Assembly (NCBI GenBank): GCA_044220635.1
Contig: JBGAQP010000002.1
Span: 138,582 to 202,581 of the forward strand
Direction of reading: 5' to 3'
Length of the DNA stretch: 64,000 bases
Source of the DNA: JBGAQP01 sp044220635
Lineage (GTDB): Bacteria; Pseudomonadota; Gammaproteobacteria; Burkholderiales; Usitatibacteraceae
This document shows positions 7,511-15,746 of this stretch, one piece after another. Positions within the stretch are counted from its first letter, which is position 1. The number at the start of each line of letters is the position of its first letter. The notes beneath the pieces were generated by a model. It was not told the origin of the DNA. It searched no databases and worked only from the letters and a program-made list of their open reading frames with translations. A program made the position numbers and the translations under genes.

Positions 7511-8890
7511 ATGCGCATCACATTCCACGGCGCGGCGCGCGAGGTCACGGGATCGTGCTTCCTCGTGGAGGCGGCCGGGGCCCGCTTCACCGTGGACTGC
7601 GGGCTCTTCCAGGGCGCGCGCGACACCGACCGCAGGAACCGCGCCTTTCCCGCGTTCGACCCGGCGGGGCTCGATTTCGCGATCGTCACCCATGCGCACC
7701 TCGACCATTGCGGGCTGCTGCCGCGGCTCGTGGCGCGCGCCCCGCGCCTGCCCGTCTACGCCACCCGCATCACCGCGGACCTGCTTCCCGTGATGCTGCG
7801 CGACAGCGCCCACATCCAGGAGCGCGAGGCGCGCTACCACGCGCCGCGCTCCCCGCTCGCCACGCCCCTCTACGGCATGGCGGAAGTCGAGCGCGCCATG
7901 CGCCAGGTGAGCTCCGTGCCCTATGGCGTCGAGTTCCGCCCGCACCCCGGCGTGCGCGCGCGCTTCCGCGACGCGGGCCACATCCCGGGCTCGGCGATCG
8001 TCGAGGTCTGGGTGCGGGAGGCGGGGCGCGAGAGGAAGATCGTCTTCTCCGGCGACCTCGGCCAGCCCTCGCGGCCTCTCGTGAAGGACCCGGAGACGAT
8101 CGAGTCGGCGGAGGTGCTTGTGGTCGAATCGACCTACGGCAACCGCCAGCACAAGTCGATGGACGAGACGCTCGCGGAGCTCGCCCTCGCGGCCAACGAG
8201 ACCCTCGCCGAGCGCCGCGGCAACCTCGTCGTGCCCGCGTTCGCCCTCGGCCGCACGCAGGACCTGCTCGTGGTCCTCTTCGAGCTGGGCCTGCGCGGCG
8301 ACCTGCCGCCGATGCACGTCTTCGTCGACTCGCCGCTCGCCCGCCAGGCGACCGAGGTCACGCTCGCGCACCTCGGCTCCTTCGACCCGCTCTACGGGCG
8401 CTTCGCCCACGCGCTCGCGCACGGCAAGCTCCCCTTCCCGGTGCACTTCACGGAGAGCGCCGAGGATTCCATGGCGATCAACACGATCCGCTCCGGAGCG
8501 GTGATCATCGCCGCGAGCGGCATGTGCGAGGCGGGCCGCGTGCGCCACCACCTGCGGCACAACCTCGGGCGCGAGGAGTGCGGCGTGCTCTTCACCGGCT
8601 TCCAGGCCGGCGGCACGCTCGGCCGCAGTCTGGTGGACGGCGCGCGCTCGGTGCGCCTCTTCCGCGAGTCGGTGCCGGTGCGCGCGCGCATCTACACGCT
8701 GGGCGGGCTTTCGGCCCACGCCGACCGCGGCGCCCTGCTCGCCTGGCTGCGGGGTTTTCGCAGGCCGCCGCGGCGCTGCTTCGTGGTCCACGGCGAGGAG
8801 GCCACCGCGCTCGATTTCGCCATGGCGATCGAGGCGGACCGCGGCTGGAAGCCGGTCGTCCCCTGCCCCGGCGAAACCGTCGAAGTGTAG
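7511..8890 (+). CDS. Beta-CASP metallo-beta-lactamase hydrolase (RNA-processing type)
   Basis: The protein has 459 aa. The N-terminal metallo-beta-lactamase domain carries THAHLDHCG near residue 60. The beta-CASP domain and the C-terminal RMMBL region (AASGMCEAGRVRHHL, LSAHADRGALL) follow. This is the bacterial relative of CPSF73/Ysh1 exonuclease-type proteins, which act on RNA with two zinc ions in the cytosol. The start was chosen because MRITFHGAAREVTGS is the family N-terminus; an ATG nine bases upstream (7502) is equally possible. It is a single gene flanked by a terminator-like hairpin downstream and is divergent from the multiheme operon. Confidence 0.9.
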   Translation: MRITFHGAAREVTGSCFLVEAAGARFTVDCGLFQGARDTDRRNRAFPAFDPAGLDFAIVTHAHLDHCGLLPRLVARAPRLPVYATRITADLLPVMLRDSAHIQEREARYHAPRSPLATPLYGMAEVERAMRQVSSVPYGVEFRPHPGVRARFRDAGHIPGSAIVEVWVREAGRERKIVFSGDLGQPSRPLVKDPETIESAEVLVVESTYGNRQHKSMDETLAELALAANETLAERRGNLVVPAFALGRTQDLLVVLFELGLRGDLPPMHVFVDSPLARQATEVTLAHLGSFDPLYGRFAHALAHGKLPFPVHFTESAEDSMAINTIRSGAVIIAASGMCEAGRVRHHLRHNLGREECGVLFTGFQAGGTLGRSLVDGARSVRLFRESVPVRARIYTLGGLSAHADRGALLAWLRGFRRPPRRCFVVHGEEATALDFAMAIEADRGWKPVVPCPGETVEV

Positions 8891-8922
8891 AGCGGAAACG
8901 GGGCCGGGCCCCGTTTTCCGCT
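8891..8922 (+). terminator. Strong hairpin after the beta-CASP gene
   Basis: AGCGGAAA-CGGGGCC pairs with GGCCCCG-TTTTCCGCT, a stem of about 15 bp with one bulged A. It starts right after the stop codon. No U-tract follows, so it may act as a terminator or a 3'-end stabiliser. Confidence 0.6.
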
Positions 8923-8984
8923 ATCCTAGCGGCCATCCCGCGCGCTGCCCGAGGGCAGGACCGCGGACGAACCCGGGAATCCGA

Positions 8985-10088
8985 GTGGAACGAAAGCCCC
9001 AGGCGGCCCCGCGGGTCGCCGGCGCAAGCGACCTGCACTTGCGATCGATCGTCGATTCCGCGATGGACGCGATCGTCACGGTCGACGGCGCCTACCGCAT
9101 CACGCTCTTCAACCGCGCCGCCGAGCGCATCTTCGGCTACGCGGCCTCCGAGGTCCTCGGCCAGGGCCTCGACCGGCTGATCCCCGAGCGCTTCCGCAAG
9201 GACCACCCGGAGCAGATCGCCTCCTTCGGCCGCACCGGCGTCGACTCCCGGCCCATGGGGCACCCGCGCGTCGTCTCGGCCCTGCGCAAGAGCGGCGAGG
9301 AGTTTCCCATCGACTCCTCGATCTCGCAGGTGGTCGTCGACGGCGAGCGCTTGTTCACCATCATCCTGCGCGACGTGAGCCGGCGCGTGCGCGCCGAATC
9401 CGAGCTCGCGCGCACCCGCGAGGACCTGCGCGAGCTCGCGGTCGCCTCGCGCACCGCACGCGAGCAGGAGAACAGCCGCATCTCGCGCGAGCTGCACGAC
9501 GAGCTCGGACAGAACCTCACCTCGCTCAAGATGGACCTCGCCTGGCTCGAGCAGAGCCTCGCCGGCGCCGGGGAGCCGGTGCGCCAGGCGCTCGCCGGGA
9601 TGCGCGCGGTGCTCGACAGCACGGTGGCCGCCACGCGCCGGATCGCCGCGGACCTGCGCCCGCTGCTGCTCGACGACCTGGGGCTCAAGGCCGCGCTCGA
9701 GTGGCTCGCCCAGGAGCTCGAGCGCCGCTACGGCTTCACGATCGAGCTCGCGGTGGCGGAGTCCTGCGCGCGCCTGCCCGAGCCCCACGCCTCCCAGGTC
9801 TTCCGCGTGGTCCAGGAAAGCCTCACCAACGTCGCGCGGCATTCCGGGGCCACGAAGGTCACGGTAAAGCTCGAGCGGCGCGGCGGCGAGCTGCACCTCG
9901 AGGTCCGCGACAACGGCCGCGGCATCTCCGCCGCCGAGCAGGAGAAGAAGGGCTCCTTCGGCCTGGTGGGCATCCGCGAGCGCGTCTACATGCTCGACGG
10001 GCGCGTCGACATCAAGGGAACGCCCGGCCACGGCACGCGGATCGCCGCCTCGATCCCGCTGCCCGAGGCCCCGCGGGAGGCGGCATGA
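8985..10088 (+). CDS. Cytosolic PAS sensor histidine kinase (NarX/UhpB-type)
   Basis: The protein has 367 aa and no membrane helix. It has an N-terminal PAS domain (about 18-135), a HisKA_3 dimerisation domain with phospho-accepting His171 in SRELHDELGQ, and a C-terminal HATPase domain (about 265-362) with RDNGRG and GTPGHGTRI. It starts with GTG; no better ATG exists in frame. It presumably phosphorylates the next gene product, whose ATG overlaps its stop codon. No conserved cysteine cluster for Fe-S sensing is visible, so the PAS ligand is unknown. Its position between the multiheme operon and the Crp/Fnr regulator suggests, but does not show, a redox or energy role. Confidence 0.92.
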   Translation: MERKPQAAPRVAGASDLHLRSIVDSAMDAIVTVDGAYRITLFNRAAERIFGYAASEVLGQGLDRLIPERFRKDHPEQIASFGRTGVDSRPMGHPRVVSALRKSGEEFPIDSSISQVVVDGERLFTIILRDVSRRVRAESELARTREDLRELAVASRTAREQENSRISRELHDELGQNLTSLKMDLAWLEQSLAGAGEPVRQALAGMRAVLDSTVAATRRIAADLRPLLLDDLGLKAALEWLAQELERRYGFTIELAVAESCARLPEPHASQVFRVVQESLTNVARHSGATKVTVKLERRGGELHLEVRDNGRGISAAEQEKKGSFGLVGIRERVYMLDGRVDIKGTPGHGTRIAASIPLPEAPREAA

Positions 10089-10732
10089 CGAAGGTGCTCA
10101 TCGCCGACGACCACGCGATCGTGCGCGAAGGGCTGCGCCGCATCCTCGGCGGGCAGGAAGGCATCGAGGTGGCGGGGGAGGCGACCAACGGCTTCGAGGT
10201 GCTCGATCGCGTGCGCGAGGGCGGCTTCGACCTGCTGCTGCTCGACCTCTCGATGCCGGGGCGCAGCGGCGTGGACCTCATCAAGCAGGTGAAGGAGGAG
10301 AGCCCGAAGCTCCCCGTCCTGGTCCTCACGATGCACGAGGAGGAGCAGTACGCGGTGCGCGCGATCCGCGCCGGCGCCTCGGGCTACCTCACCAAGGAGA
10401 GCGCGCCGAGCCAGCTCGTGGCGGCGATCCGCAAGATCGCCTCCGGGCGCCTCTACATCAGCCCGAACGTGGCCGAGCAGCTCGCCCTCGAGGTGCGCCC
10501 CGCGAGCGACGAGGAGCCCCACAAGCACCTCTCGGACCGGGAGTTCGAGGTCTTCCGGCTGTTGGTCGACGGCAAGAGCGTCTCGGACATCGCGGCGCTG
10601 CTGCACCTGAGCGTGAAGACCGTGAGCACGCACAAGACCCGCATCCTCGAGAAGATGAACCTCACCTCGGTCGCCGAGCTCGTGCGCTACGCGATCGCCC
10701 ACCGCCTCGCCGGCGAGGCGCCTCCCGCCTGA
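10085..10732 (+). CDS. NarL/LuxR-family response regulator
   Basis: The protein has 215 aa. A receiver domain (1-120) has phospho-accepting Asp54 in LLLLDLSMPG, an acidic DDH pair and the conserved lysine in GYLTKES. A LuxR/NarL helix-turn-helix (about 148-213) carries the signature LSDREFEVFRLLVDGKSVSDIAALLHLSVKTVSTH in two blocks. It overlaps the kinase gene by 4 nt (ATGA) and is its cognate output regulator. Targets are unknown. A 9-bp inverted repeat follows the gene. Confidence 0.94.
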   Translation: MTKVLIADDHAIVREGLRRILGGQEGIEVAGEATNGFEVLDRVREGGFDLLLLDLSMPGRSGVDLIKQVKEESPKLPVLVLTMHEEEQYAVRAIRAGASGYLTKESAPSQLVAAIRKIASGRLYISPNVAEQLALEVRPASDEEPHKHLSDREFEVFRLLVDGKSVSDIAALLHLSVKTVSTHKTRILEKMNLTSVAELVRYAIAHRLAGEAPPA

Positions 10733-10740
10733 GCCTGCGC

Positions 10741-10762
10741 GGGGTAGGAATCGTCCTACCCC
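10741..10762. terminator. Inverted repeat after the response regulator gene
   Basis: GGGGTAGGA-ATCG-TCCTACCCC is a perfect 9-bp dyad 8 nt after the stop. It can form a terminator stem, though no T-run follows. It could equally be an operator for the next gene, because GTAGGAN4TCCTAC is a symmetric protein-binding-like site. Confidence 0.5.
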
Positions 10763-10893
10763 GGCGCGGTTTCTCCCACGGTTTTCCCGCGGCGTCCTCC
10801 GACGCGCCGAATCAGCGCGCGCCGATAGGGTCCGGGCGCGGCCCTGCCCATACTGGCGCCATGCAAACGATGCCAGCCCCGAAAGGACCCGCG

Positions 10894-11280
10894 ATGGACC
10901 TGTTCATCGTCGAGGACTCCGTGCCCATCCGCGACCGCCTGGTGCGCTCGATCGAGGACCTCCCGGACCTCGCGATCGTGGGCACCGCGGGCGACGTGGC
11001 CCCCGCCATCGAGGGCCTCAAGGCCAAGCGCCCGGATGCGCTGATCCTCGACCTGCAGCTGCCCGGCGGCAGCGGCCTCGAGGTGCTGCGTGCCGCGCTC
11101 GCCGCGCTCCCCGCCCTGCACGTGCTCGTGCTCACGAACTTCGCCGCCGAGCCCTACCGCCGCGCCGCGATGGACGCGGGCGCCGAGGAGTTCCTCGACA
11201 AGACCAGCGACTTCCCGAAGGTCCGCGACATCCTCGCCCGCTGGAGCGGGCAATCGCGGCCCCTGAGCGTCACCCACTGA
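10894..11280 (+). CDS. Single-domain response regulator
   Basis: This 128-aa protein is a receiver domain only: acidic pair ED (7-8), phospho-accepting Asp53 in LILDLQLPGG, and the conserved lysine in EEFLDKTSDF. There is no output domain, so it acts by protein contact or phosphorelay. The start at 10894 is preferred over an ATG 33 nt upstream because GAAAGGA lies 6 nt before it and the protein then begins directly with the first strand of the fold. It lies just upstream of a Crp/Fnr regulator (33 nt gap) and probably shares its mRNA. Confidence 0.9.
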   Translation: MDLFIVEDSVPIRDRLVRSIEDLPDLAIVGTAGDVAPAIEGLKAKRPDALILDLQLPGGSGLEVLRAALAALPALHVLVLTNFAAEPYRRAAMDAGAEEFLDKTSDFPKVRDILARWSGQSRPLSVTH

Positions 11281-11313
11281 ACACACGCCATGCCGCGCAA
11301 GAAGGAGTCCAAG

Positions 11314-12120
11314 ATGCCCGCCGCCTGCTCGCTCTCGACCACGCCCCGCTCGACGCTTCCGGAGATCTGCCGCCTGCTGCGCCTGCCGACGGTGCCCGGT
11401 TCCAGCCGCATCGACACCGGGTTCCTGCACCGCCGCGTCAAGGCGGGCAGCCGCCTGTGCTCCCAGGGCGAGCCCCTCGAGGCGCTCTACGTCGTGCGCT
11501 CCGGGACGTTCAAGACCTTCGTCGCCGACGAGACCGGCAACCAGGTCGTGCTCGGCTTCCCGTCGCGCGGCGACCTGGTGGGCGCCGACGGCCTGTGCGA
11601 CCACGCCTATGCCTGCTACGCGGTGGCGCTCAACGACTCGGAAGTCGTCGTGATTCCCTTCCGCAGCCTCGCCACGCTGGGCCGCGCGCTCGACGACTTC
11701 GAGCAGATCGTCTACCGCGCCATCAGCCGCGAGCTGGTCGCCGAGCACGTGCTGCGCTCACTCATCGGCACCCTCGGGGCCGAGGGGCGCGTCGCGCGCT
11801 TCCTCTCGCGGATGGCCGAGCGCGCCCGCAGCCTCGGTGGCAGCGCCGAGCGCATCAGCCTCGCGATGACCCGCCAGGAGATCGGCAGCTACCTCGGCCT
11901 CACGCTCGAGACCGTGAGCCGCGCGTTCTCCGCCCTCGACGACGCGGGCCTCATCCGCGTGGCCCAGCGCGAGATCGAGATCCTCGACTCCGAGGCCCTG
12001 CGCACCCTGCAGAAACTGCCGCCGCCGGACGTCGCGCGCAAGGCCGCGGCCGCCCGCCGCCCGGCGCGCCCCACCCGCCGCAACGTCACCTGGGTCGACA
12101 TGCTGGGCGCGGCCGCCTGA
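11314..12120 (+). CDS. Crp/Fnr-family transcription regulator lacking FNR cluster cysteines
   Basis: The protein has 268 aa. A cyclic-nucleotide-binding-like beta barrel (about 35-150) is followed by a dimerisation helix and a winged helix-turn-helix. The recognition helix reads LTLETVSRAFSALD. This keeps the E-x-x-S-R arrangement by which FNR reads TTGAT half-sites and differs from CRP. The N-terminus has only Cys5 and Cys19, so the CX2-3C...C pattern that holds the O2-sensing 4Fe-4S cluster is absent. It may sense another signal or redox partner. The start was chosen for GAAGGAG 6 nt upstream. It is a plausible regulator of the FNR-type boxes in this window. A basic, proline-rich tail follows the domain. 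Confidence 0.88.
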   Translation: MPAACSLSTTPRSTLPEICRLLRLPTVPGSSRIDTGFLHRRVKAGSRLCSQGEPLEALYVVRSGTFKTFVADETGNQVVLGFPSRGDLVGADGLCDHAYACYAVALNDSEVVVIPFRSLATLGRALDDFEQIVYRAISRELVAEHVLRSLIGTLGAEGRVARFLSRMAERARSLGGSAERISLAMTRQEIGSYLGLTLETVSRAFSALDDAGLIRVAQREIEILDSEALRTLQKLPPPDVARKAAAARRPARPTRRNVTWVDMLGAAA

Positions 12121-12161
12121 CCCTCGTCTCCTCAGGCCGCGCCCCGGCGCGGCCCTCCACG

Positions 12162-12188
12162 CGGGGCTTTCGTCGCCCCGTTTTTTTT
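12162..12188 (+). terminator. Rho-independent terminator after the Crp/Fnr gene
   Basis: The stem CGGGGC/GCCCCG with loop TTTCGTC is followed directly by eight T. A second GC hairpin, GGCCGCGC/GCGCGGCC, precedes it at 12135-12154. Confidence 0.88.
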
Positions 12189-12217
12189 GCCCTGTCTCCC
12201 GCCCCGCCCTCACCTCG

Positions 12218-12246
12218 GGAAAATAGGGACTGTCCCCATTTTCCCG
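12218..12246. repeat. Solo palindromic repeat (GGGACTGTCCC family)
   Basis: This is a near-perfect palindrome: GGGAAAAT, then AGGGACTGTCCCC, then ATTTTCCC. It matches the right-hand arm of the composite element at 55.5 kb, including the ATAGGGAC variant. The left arm and inner repeat are missing. It ends 6 nt before the adh start codon, so it forms most of that gene's 5' leader. Confidence 0.85.
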
Positions 12247-12252
12247 TTTCCG

Positions 12253-13254
12253 ATGACTTACCGGGCCATGCGCCTCGCCAAGCCCGGCGCCCCCCTCGAG
12301 GAGGTGCGCCTCGAGGTCCCCGCGCCCGGCGCCGGCGAGATCCTCGTCGCCGTCTCGACTTGCGGCGTGTGCCGCACCGACCTGCACATCGCCGACGGCG
12401 AGCTCGCCGCCCCCCGCCTGCCGCTCGTGCCGGGCCACGAGATCGTGGGGCGGGTCGCCGCGCTCGGGGCGGGAGCCTCGCGCTTGCGCGTGGGCGAGCG
12501 CGTGGGCGTGGCCTGGCTCGCCGGCGCCTGCGGGCACTGCGCGTATTGCGCGAGCCGGCGCGAGAACCTCTGCGAGAGCGCCGTGTTCACGGGCCTCGAC
12601 CGCGCCGGCGGCTTCGCCGAATACGTCCTCGCCGACGAGCGCTATGCCCTGCGGCTTCCCGACCGCTACGACGACCTGCACGCGGCACCGCTGCTGTGCG
12701 CGGGCCTCATCGGCTATCGCGCCTACACCATGGCGGGCGAGGCGCGCCGCATCGGGCTGTACGGATTCGGAGCCGCGGCGCACGTGATCGCGCAGGTCGC
12801 CGTGGCCCAGGGGCGCGAGGTGTTCGCCTTCACGCGCCCCGGCGACGAGCGCTCGCAGGGCTTCGCCCGGAAGCTCGGCTGCGCCTGGGCGGGATCGTCC
12901 GCCGAGCGCGCGCCGGCCCCGCTCGATGCCGCCCTCCTCTTCGCGCCCGTGGGCGCGCTCGTGCCCGCGGCGCTCGCCGCGACGGCCCGGGGCGGCACCG
13001 TGGTCTGCGCGGGCATCCACATGAGCGAGATCCCGGCCTTTCCCTACGCGACCCTCTGGGGCGAGCGGACGCTACGCTCGGTCGCGAACCTCACCCGCGC
13101 CGACGGCGAGGCTTTCCTGCAGCTCGCCTCGGAAATCCCGATCGCGACCGCGCCGGTCGCCTATCGCCTCGAGCAAGCCAACCGCGCGCTCGACGACCTG
13201 CGCCGCGGCGCGATCGACGGCGCGGCGGTGCTCACCGTCGGCGAGACGCGCTAG
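12253..13254 (+). CDS. Zinc-dependent alcohol dehydrogenase (COG1064 type)
   Basis: The 333-aa enzyme of the medium-chain dehydrogenase family is expected to oxidise primary alcohols or reduce aldehydes with NAD(H). The catalytic zinc site is CGVCRTDLH near residue 37 and the GHE at about 66-68. The structural zinc site is the four cysteines of CGHCAYCASRRENLC. A Rossmann motif (GLYGFGAAAHV) lies mid-protein. There is no clear Shine-Dalgarno sequence: the leader is occupied by the palindromic repeat at 12218-12246, so expression may depend on that element. It is separated from the regulator upstream by a terminator. Confidence 0.92.
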   Translation: MTYRAMRLAKPGAPLEEVRLEVPAPGAGEILVAVSTCGVCRTDLHIADGELAAPRLPLVPGHEIVGRVAALGAGASRLRVGERVGVAWLAGACGHCAYCASRRENLCESAVFTGLDRAGGFAEYVLADERYALRLPDRYDDLHAAPLLCAGLIGYRAYTMAGEARRIGLYGFGAAAHVIAQVAVAQGREVFAFTRPGDERSQGFARKLGCAWAGSSAERAPAPLDAALLFAPVGALVPAALAATARGGTVVCAGIHMSEIPAFPYATLWGERTLRSVANLTRADGEAFLQLASEIPIATAPVAYRLEQANRALDDLRRGAIDGAAVLTVGETR

Positions 13255-13263
13255 GTTCCGGGC

Positions 13264-14943
13264 TCAGCGCCGGCCCGATCGCAGGATCGTCACGACCAGC
13301 CAGACGGAGTTCACGAAGGCGATCGCGATGCCCGCCGCGCCGAGCAGCTGCAGCAGGAGCGAGGCCGGGCCCCCGCTCACCGCGAGCAGGATCGAGGAGC
13401 CGACGATGAGGGCGGCGGTCACCATGCCGATCGCCAGACGGTTCACGCTGCGCTCGAGATGGCTCGTGAGCTCCCCGAGCTGGCGGATCTCGAGATTGAG
13501 CCCCACGCCGTCGTCGCCCACCTGGCGCGCCATCCGCTCGATCGCCCGGGGCAGGTCCCCGAGCGCGGCCGACAGCTCGCGCATCTGGCGGTAGAGCCGC
13601 GTGCCGATCGCGCGCGGCTCCCAGCGCCTGCGCAGGATGTCGCGGATGTAGGGCGTGACGTGCTCGACCAGCCGGAATTCGGGGTCGAGCTCCAGGCCGA
13701 GCCCCTCGAGGGTGGTGATCGCCTTGAAGAGCAGCGCGAGGTCCGGCGGGAGCATCAGGTGGTGCTCGCGCATCACCCCGGCGATCTCGCCGAGCAGCGT
13801 GCCCAGGCGCACGTCCTGGAGCGCCGCCTTGTCGTAGAGGTAGACGAGGCGCGCGATGTCCTCGGCGAAGCGCGCGGAGTTGACCCGCCCGCCTTCGGTC
13901 CAGGCGAGAAGCACGTCGCGGATCGCCTCGGCGTCGCGGCCCGCGAGGCCCGCGAGCAGGTCCACGAGCTCGTCGCGGCGCTTGCCCGAGAGCCAGCCCA
14001 CCATCCCGAAGTCGATGAAGGCGATGCGGTTTCCCGGCAGGTAGAAGACGTTTCCCGGATGGGGGTCGGCGTGGAAGAGGCCGTCGACGATGACCATCTT
14101 CAGCACGGCGTCGGCGCCGCGCGCGGCGAGTACCCGCCGGTCGAGGCCCGCGCGATCGGCGGCCTCGAGGTCCGTGCCCGGGATGCCGTCGACCCAGTCC
14201 ATCACCAGCAGGGAGACGCGCGTGAACTCCGGGTGCACGCGCGGGATCAGGATTTCGGGCCGCTCGCGGAAGGCGTCCGAGAAGCGCTGCTGACCCCTCG
14301 CCTCGGCGGCGAAGTCCACCTCGCGCGCGATCGAGCGGCGCAGCTGCCGCGCGATCTCGATGGGACGCACCCGCACGTCCTCGGAACGGTCCTCCTCCCA
14401 CCAGGCGGCGAGCGCCTCGAGGAGCACGAGGTCCGCCTCGACCGCGGCCTCCACGCCCGGCCGGCGGATCTTGACCGCGACCGCCTGGCCGTCGGCGAGC
14501 ACCGCGCGGTGCACCTGCGCGATCGAGGCGGCGGCGCGCGGCTCGCGCTCGAACGCGGCGAAGGCCTCGTCCACCGGGCGCCCCAGGTCGGCGACGAGCT
14601 GGGCCTCGAGCTCGGCGAAGGGGACCGCGCCCACCGAATCGTGGAGGTTTCCGAGCTCGCGGATCCACTCGGGCGAGAGCAGGTCCACGCGCGAGGCGAG
14701 CACCTGGCCGAGCTTCACGAAGGCGGGCCCCAGCGCCTCGAGCGCGAGGCGGAAGCGCTCGGGAAGGGGTCTCTCCAGGAGCGCGGGATCCGCCCGCCAG
14801 CCCAGGATCCCGCTCGTCTGGTCGAGGATCCGGTGCAGTCCCACGGAATGGACGAGGTCCTGCAGGCCGAAGTGCAGGAAGGTGCGGGTGATCTCCGCGA
14901 GGCGCGGAAGCACCCGCAGTTGTTCGAGCGAGGGCAGGATCAT
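13264..14943 (-). CDS. ABC1/UbiB-family atypical kinase
   Basis: This 559-aa protein has the family hallmark KLGQVLASR (KxGQ motif, about residue 77), the AAASIAQVH block, VAVKIRRPG, LFHADPHPGN and FIDFG, and two C-terminal membrane helices. UbiB-like proteins are ATPases or kinases needed for quinone biosynthesis or lipid handling at the membrane. This copy is not beside ubi genes but is coupled (4-nt ATGA overlap) to a DUF6781-like gene. It could be UbiB itself or a paralogue of the AarF type. The opposite strand carries an adh gene ending 9 nt away. Confidence 0.88.
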   Translation of the reverse strand: MILPSLEQLRVLPRLAEITRTFLHFGLQDLVHSVGLHRILDQTSGILGWRADPALLERPLPERFRLALEALGPAFVKLGQVLASRVDLLSPEWIRELGNLHDSVGAVPFAELEAQLVADLGRPVDEAFAAFEREPRAAASIAQVHRAVLADGQAVAVKIRRPGVEAAVEADLVLLEALAAWWEEDRSEDVRVRPIEIARQLRRSIAREVDFAAEARGQQRFSDAFRERPEILIPRVHPEFTRVSLLVMDWVDGIPGTDLEAADRAGLDRRVLAARGADAVLKMVIVDGLFHADPHPGNVFYLPGNRIAFIDFGMVGWLSGKRRDELVDLLAGLAGRDAEAIRDVLLAWTEGGRVNSARFAEDIARLVYLYDKAALQDVRLGTLLGEIAGVMREHHLMLPPDLALLFKAITTLEGLGLELDPEFRLVEHVTPYIRDILRRRWEPRAIGTRLYRQMRELSAALGDLPRAIERMARQVGDDGVGLNLEIRQLGELTSHLERSVNRLAIGMVTAALIVGSSILLAVSGGPASLLLQLLGAAGIAIAFVNSVWLVVTILRSGRR

Positions 14944-15584
14944 CCGCGGCGCGGCGCCGCGGATTCCCGGAGGGCCTCCGAAAGCGCCAGCAAGGCGCCG
15001 CTCGCGACGAGCCCCAGCACGCGGCTCGCTCCGGCCACGGCATCGGTGCCTTCGCGGGCGCCCGCCCCGAGGTCGCGCGCCACCAGCGTCGCGGCACCCG
15101 GAACGGCGTCGCCGACCGCACGCTTCAGGTGGGTCGCGACGGCCGCGAGGCGCTCGGCCACTTCCGTGGGCGGTGGCGCGTGGTCATGCCGCCAGCCCTC
15201 GCCGAGCGTCTTCTCGAGGGCCGCGATCTCGCCGAGCAGGCGCTCGGCCTCCGAGGGAGCGAGGCGCCCGCTGCCCTCGGCGAACTCGCGGGCGGAGAGC
15301 TCGAGGGCGAGCAGCCCCTTGGAGACCGCCTCGGAAAGGCCGGTGAAGGCGTGGCGCGTGGCCGCGCGCGCCTGTTCGAAGGGCTCGCCGGCGGTGCCCG
15401 CGATGCCCTCGGCCACCGCCTTGGTGACGTTCGCCAGGTGCTCGGCGGTGAGCATGCGGCTGCGCAGCGCGTGGAGCGTCAGGTCGCGCACGGCGATCCG
15501 CACGTCGCCGCGCCCGGCGACCGCGGCCTTCGCGGCCTTGCGCGCCTGTTGCCCGAGCTGCTGCGTGTGGTCCGTCGGCGCCAT
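14940..15584 (-). CDS. Helical protein resembling DUF6781
   Basis: The 214-aa protein is almost entirely alpha-helical and alanine-rich, with no signal peptide. The N-terminal stretch (QQARKAAKAAVAGRGDVRIAVRDLTLHALRSR) resembles betaproteobacterial DUF6781 proteins. A hydrophobic segment lies near the C-terminus (about 190-205). The start at 15584 has GGAGGGC upstream and is preferred over a longer form. It is translationally coupled to the downstream ABC1/UbiB-like kinase, so the two likely act together. Function unknown; the amphipathic helices recall phasin-like or apolipoprotein-like surface binding, which is only an impression. Confidence 0.7.
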   Translation of the reverse strand: MAPTDHTQQLGQQARKAAKAAVAGRGDVRIAVRDLTLHALRSRMLTAEHLANVTKAVAEGIAGTAGEPFEQARAATRHAFTGLSEAVSKGLLALELSAREFAEGSGRLAPSEAERLLGEIAALEKTLGEGWRHDHAPPPTEVAERLAAVATHLKRAVGDAVPGAATLVARDLGAGAREGTDAVAGASRVLGLVASGALLALSEALRESAAPRRG

Positions 15585-15659
15585 GAGCCCTCCGTGGGCT
15601 GCCCCGGGCACCCGGCGATGCCCTGAACGACAGGCTAGAGCGTGGCGTGGGAGAGCCCG

Positions 15660-15688
15660 TTGAGGTAGATCAACGCCGGCCTTAGAAT
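15660..15688 (+). promoter_or_regulatory. Promoter of the cox cluster
   Basis: TTGAGG (15660-15665), a 17-nt spacer, and TAGAAT (15683-15688) form a good sigma-70 promoter. Transcription would begin near 15695, giving a leader of about 50 nt before coxS. The -35 overlaps an imperfect FNR-like dyad, TTGAG-GTAG-ATCAA (15660-15673). A regulator bound there would block the promoter. Confidence 0.6.
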
Positions 15689-15746
15689 GGCCCTTCCCTC
15701 AGATGTGAATCCCACAACAATCCGCAGTCCTCGCGAGGAGGCATCG

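Noticed and set aside
6073..9180. Long plus-strand open frame (over 1000 codons) across the multiheme and beta-CASP genes
   Set aside because: It overlaps unambiguous CXXCH-coding and metallo-beta-lactamase frames in other phases and has no recognisable domain.
15660..15673. FNR-like dyad TTGAG-GTAG-ATCAA upstream of coxS as an activator site
   Set aside because: It coincides with a -35 hexamer spaced 17 nt from TAGAAT, so it is better read as a promoter. Activator spacing does not fit; a repressor role is left open.
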